Shown here: positions 7,260 through 9,524 of the stretch, piece after piece
How the letters are laid out: every line of letters starts with the position of its first letter
How positions within the stretch are numbered: the first letter of the stretch is position 1
Source: Allocoprobacillus merdigallinarum
GTDB taxonomy: Bacteria; Bacillota_I; Bacilli_A; Erysipelotrichales; Coprobacillaceae
NCBI GenBank assembly: GCA_019117525.1
Contig: DWZO01000048.1
Coordinates: 1-9,524, forward strand
DNA: 9,524 nucleotides
Reading direction: 5' to 3'
The notes under the pieces: model-generated
The model's database searches: none
Seen by the model: only the letters and a program-made list of their open reading frames with translations
What the model was told of the DNA's origin: nothing
Made by a program: the position numbers and the translations under genes

Positions 7260-7316
7260 CTTTGACACCTCAATTTAACATATGCCTATAATCAAAAAAT
7301 GTGAAAAAAGATTTAT

Positions 7317-8009
7317 CTATTTCAACAAATCCTTAATCACTTCACTCGCTATTAATAAACCAGCACTAGATGGAACAAAGGATGTACTACCCGGTATAAC
7401 TCTTTTATGGGTTATTTCATCTGATGCATAAGGTTTCATTGGTAATTCTTGAGAATAAACAACTTTCAAGTGTTTGACACGACGTTTCTTCAATTCTCTA
7501 CGCATCACCTTAGCAAGTGGGCAAACAGATGTTTTATAAATATCACTGACTTGTAATAATGCTGGATTCATTTTATTTCCTGTTCCCATTGAACTGATCA
7601 AAGGTATCTTTTGGTCACAACGAACAGCCAATTCTATTTTAGAAGTGATTGTATCTATGGCATCAACCACATAATCGTATTGTGATAAATCAATTTGATC
7701 AGCTGTTTCAGGTAAATAAAACATATCCAATGTTGTCACGTCACACTCAGGATGAATTGATAATATTCTTTTTTTCATCACATCAACTTTCTTTTGACCA
7801 ATGGTTTCCTGTGTTGCGATAATTTGACGATTTAAATTCGACAAAGAAATAACATCATTATCTACTATTGTGATATGTCCAATACCACTTCTCACTAACG
7901 CTTCAACAACATATCCACCAACACCACCAACACCAAATACAATGACATGAGCCTGATTTAACTTTTGGATATTATCTTCTCCTACTAATAATTCAAATCT
8001 TGAAAACAT
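7317..8009 (-). CDS. tcdA: tRNA threonylcarbamoyladenosine dehydratase TcdA (YgdL/CsdL/YrvM family)
   Basis: A 230-residue protein of the E1-like/ThiF-MoeB superfamily. It catalyses ATP-dependent cyclisation of t6A37 to ct6A in ANN-decoding tRNAs. Visible features are the nucleotide-binding GVGGVGG (26-32), the acidic VDNDVI (D50, D52), the SNLNRQ block (57-62), and the TcdA-type segment KTSVCPLAKVMRREL with C163. A DP replaces CP in many relatives. Length is near YrvM and shorter than E. coli TcdA. An upstream in-frame ATG at 8033 lies inside ttcA, but SD AAAGGAG (8022 to 8016) fits ATG 8009 with a 6-base spacer, so 8009 is the real start. Only one base separates the ttcA TAA from this ATG, so the two are translationally coupled. 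It ends in TAG. Family placement is firm; the enzymatic role is known from homologues. Confidence 0.9.
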   Translation of the reverse strand: MFSRFELLVGEDNIQKLNQAHVIVFGVGGVGGYVVEALVRSGIGHITIVDNDVISLSNLNRQIIATQETIGQKKVDVMKKRILSIHPECDVTTLDMFYLPETADQIDLSQYDYVVDAIDTITSKIELAVRCDQKIPLISSMGTGNKMNPALLQVSDIYKTSVCPLAKVMRRELKKRRVKHLKVVYSQELPMKPYASDEITHKRVIPGSTSFVPSSAGLLIASEVIKDLLK

Positions 8010-8010
8010 T

Positions 8011-8847
8011 TTATTCTCCTTTATCATAATCATCTAAAAAATGATGTCTTCCTGATTCATCGCTATATGAAATAATGGTTGCCAAATTCACATTTTCTAC
8101 ACTTTTAAAAACATTCTTTTTCACATTAGGATTCATCGTTTCTAAATATTTTAATAAGTTTTTCATTTCTTCTCGTTTAGAAGTATGATGCACTTCTCCT
8201 AATTCTTCCATTTCTTCAGTAAAACGGCAGGCACATTGAATAAAAGACAAATCATTATATTTACACCAATTGATAATATCTTTTTCTTCTATTAAATACA
8301 TCGGTCTAATTAATTCCATTCCTTCAAAGTTTGTACTATGTAGTTTAGGCATCATTGTTTGTATTTGCGAACCATAAAACATTCCCATAAGAATTGTTTC
8401 AATGACATCATCAAAATGATGTCCTAATGCGATTTTATTGCATCCTAATTCTTTGGCTTTCGCATATAAAAAACCTCTACGCATTCTCGCACATAAATAA
8501 CATGGTGATTTTTCGATATTTGTGACAACCTTGAAAATATCTGATTCAAAAAACTGAACAGGTATTCCCATAATTTTTGCGTTCTCTTCAATTTTTTTAC
8601 GATTTTTCTCATTATATCCTGGATCCATTGATAAGAAAACCAATCCAAAATCAAACTGTCCATGACGTTTAATTTCCTGTAATAACTTAGCCATTAACAT
8701 AGAATCTTTTCCCCCAGAAATGCATACTGCAATATTATCACCTGGTTGAATAAGATCATATGTCTGAATAGCCTTCACAAATTTTCTCCATATTGGTTTT
8801 CGATATTTCTTTATAATACTTTGTTCAATCTGTTTTGTTCTATCCAT
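8011..8847 (-). CDS. ttcA: tRNA 2-thiocytidine(32) synthetase TtcA-like ATP-pyrophosphatase
   Basis: A 278-residue cytoplasmic tRNA-thiolating enzyme. The PP-loop SGGKDS (44-49) adenylates the target cytidine. Cysteines C116 and C119 (CYLC, followed by ARMRRG) plus C205/C207 (CAC) match the iron-sulfur ligands of the TtcA family, which make s2C at tRNA position 32 using a [4Fe-4S] cluster. The block GHHFDDVIET is the family's second signature. An in-frame ATG at 8868 gives seven extra residues, but the SD AAAGGAG (8860 to 8854) lies within that extension and 6 bases before ATG 8847, so 8847 is the start. It has its own promoter (8877-8905) and leads into tcdA one base after its stop; both products act on the anticodon loop. 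A related TtcA/TtuA-type thiolase with another target base is the main alternative. Confidence 0.88.
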   Translation of the reverse strand: MDRTKQIEQSIIKKYRKPIWRKFVKAIQTYDLIQPGDNIAVCISGGKDSMLMAKLLQEIKRHGQFDFGLVFLSMDPGYNEKNRKKIEENAKIMGIPVQFFESDIFKVVTNIEKSPCYLCARMRRGFLYAKAKELGCNKIALGHHFDDVIETILMGMFYGSQIQTMMPKLHSTNFEGMELIRPMYLIEEKDIINWCKYNDLSFIQCACRFTEEMEELGEVHHTSKREEMKNLLKYLETMNPNVKKNVFKSVENVNLATIISYSDESGRHHFLDDYDKGE

Positions 8848-8876
8848 GTATTTCTCCTTTAATTTCATACATCCAA

Positions 8877-8905
8877 ACTATATCAAACATCTTATCATTT
8901 GACAA
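8877..8905 (-). promoter_or_regulatory. Promoter of ttcA-tcdA
   Basis: On the minus strand TTGTCA (8905 to 8900), a 17-base spacer and TATAGT (8882 to 8877) form a sigma-A promoter with five of six consensus bases in each box. It starts 3 bases beyond the stop codon of the upstream damaged gene and gives a leader of about 20-25 bases before ATG 8847. Confidence 0.75.
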
Positions 8906-8908
8906 TTT

Positions 8909-9347
8909 TTATTTATTTTTATTGTCACAAACTGGTAACGTTCCTTCTGGAAGCCAATCTTTATAAGAAGATTCATAAAGTGCATCAGATTTTTCCTTAG
9001 CCAAACGTTGTTTTCTAGCAAAATCCAAGTCCATTGTATCACCAAAGAATTGAAGTGTCATAGCATAAAAATCATCAGGAGATATACGCGTTATAATCGC
9101 ACCTATGCATCTTACATTTTGATATCCTGCATCTCTATATTTTTCTCTTGCGTCTTCTACATTCTTTTTTATATATTGGTTGAATTTCACCAATCAACTG
9201 ATGATCAACAGTTCAATCTTCTAATCCAAGTGTTTTAAATGGAATGTCTGCCTTTTTTAAATAGGGCGTTATCAGAGGAATTAATAAAATGGGTAAAAAA
9301 TGTGTATAAACTGATTTTGTTTGTGTTATATTCTCAAATGTAATCAT
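8909..9347 (-). pseudogene. Damaged small gene: in-frame TGA plus frameshift, family unknown
   Basis: A plausible start, ATG 9345-9347, has SD GAGGTG 5 bases upstream and a promoter. The frame begins MITFENITQTK, contains a hydrophobic stretch (FLPILLIPLITPYL) and meets TGA at 9213-9215 after 44 codons. The same frame continues TVDHQLIGEIQPIYKK and then runs into a stop. The remaining open frame, ending KDWLPEG...CDNKNK at 8909, lies one base away. Removing one A from the A6 run (opposite T9165-9170) joins the two as IYKKNVEDAREKY, giving a protein of about 145 residues. Read alone, the downstream frame begins at a TTG (9191-9193) directly after a stop, with no SD, so it is not a convincing gene. 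I do not recognise the family. Two lesions favour a pseudogene, though one or both could be sequence errors. Confidence 0.6.
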
Positions 9348-9370
9348 TGTTTCACCTCTTTATTCTTTAT

Positions 9371-9399
9371 ATATTATATTTTGAAAATAATCAAATCAA
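9371..9399 (-). promoter_or_regulatory. Probable promoter of the damaged gene
   Basis: On the minus strand TTGATT (9399 to 9394), a 17-base spacer and TAATAT (9376 to 9371). An overlapping TATAAT (9378 to 9373) gives a 15-base spacer instead. It lies 24 bases before ATG 9347 and begins at the edge of the 9399-9423 hairpin. Confidence 0.55.
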
Positions 9400-9423
9400 A
9401 ACTACCCTTCAAAAGGGTAGTTT
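9399..9423. terminator. Strong hairpin, probable terminator
   Basis: AAACTACCCTT (9399-9409), loop CAA, AAGGGTAGTTT (9413-9423): an 11-bp perfect stem. The flanking T-tracts are short (TTTT then GATTTG on the minus strand; TTTGTT on the plus strand). It probably ends transcription coming from beyond the right edge on the minus strand, but it may instead be the end of the hairpin-rich element that follows it. Confidence 0.6.
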
Positions 9424-9428
9424 GTTCT

Positions 9429-9524
9429 GAGGCTATAAGCCTCGCTTACCTGCTCGCGTCTCAAGGCGCTGCTTTCACTTCGTTCAAGCTTACCGCTTTT
9501 GACTCTCGCTGTCCCTCAAAGGGA
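9429..9524. other. GC-rich hairpin-dense non-coding stretch, possible intergenic repeat (cut by window end)
   Basis: About 54% GC by hand count, against roughly one third for the window. It holds hairpins GAGGCT-ATA-AGCCTC (9429-9443), GCGTC-TCAA-GGCGC (about 9454-9467) and TCCCT-CAA-AGGGA (9512-9524), and GCTTACC twice (9444 and 9488). The minus strand has a short open frame here but no start or SD, so I do not call a gene. It resembles the palindromic intergenic repeat families of some Bacillota; that is a guess from style, since only one copy is visible. Confidence 0.4.

Noticed and set aside
7257..7268. GTG at 7268 as the start of the ferritin-like gene
   Set aside because: The SD GAGGT immediately abuts the GTG, leaving no usable spacing, while ATG 7259 is 7 bases from it.
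9165..9170. Programmed -1 frameshift on the A6G run
   Set aside because: A -1 slip from the upstream frame meets a stop within a few codons; reaching the long frame needs +1.
9191..9193. TTG start for the 94-codon frame at 8909-9193
   Set aside because: It follows directly after an in-frame stop and has no SD; the upstream ATG 9347 with SD and promoter explains the region better as one broken gene.

Overview
This window comes from a low-GC Gram-positive bacterium (Bacillota). The evidence is AT-rich codon use, strong AAAGGAG-type ribosome binding sites, U-tailed hairpin terminators, tRNA genes with encoded CCA ends, and a MecA-type class B penicillin-binding protein. The style fits gut Erysipelotrichia-like bacteria, but no marker here fixes the lineage. 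I see no phage, plasmid, transposase, integrase, CRISPR array or rRNA.

Layout. Positions 1-268 hold a tRNA-Asn/tRNA-Glu pair with its own promoter and terminator. Positions 286-3868 hold a two-gene plus-strand operon: a CobS/CbbQ/MoxR-like AAA+ ATPase with a large unrecognised histidine-rich N-terminal region, then a protein with a C-terminal von Willebrand A (VWA) domain. From 3867 to the end everything reads on the minus strand. Transcription there runs from high to low coordinates: a damaged small gene (8909-9347), ttcA and tcdA (tRNA modification, almost touching), a ferritin-like small protein, a MecA-type penicillin-binding protein, and a lipoprotein gene interrupted by a TGA that overlaps a small membrane-protein gene. 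The last ~125 bases (9399-9524) form a GC-rich, hairpin-rich stretch unlike the rest.

How the genes work together. The AAA+/VWA pair has the architecture of metallo-enzyme activators and chelatase motors (CobS-CobT, CbbQ-CbbO, NorQ-NorD, RavA-ViaA), but no client enzyme is encoded beside it. It is the best candidate for an undescribed system. TtcA (2-thiocytidine at position 32) and TcdA (cyclic t6A at position 37) both act on the tRNA anticodon loop and are co-transcribed.

Other points. Four gene starts are best moved: the SD position gives ttcA at 8847, tcdA at 8009 and the ferritin-like gene at 7259, and the broken gene at the end starts at ATG 9347, not at the apparent TTG 9193. Two small genes are interrupted by in-frame TGA codons, and one of them also carries a frameshift near an A6 run. 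Decay, sequencing error or occasional UGA read-through are all possible.
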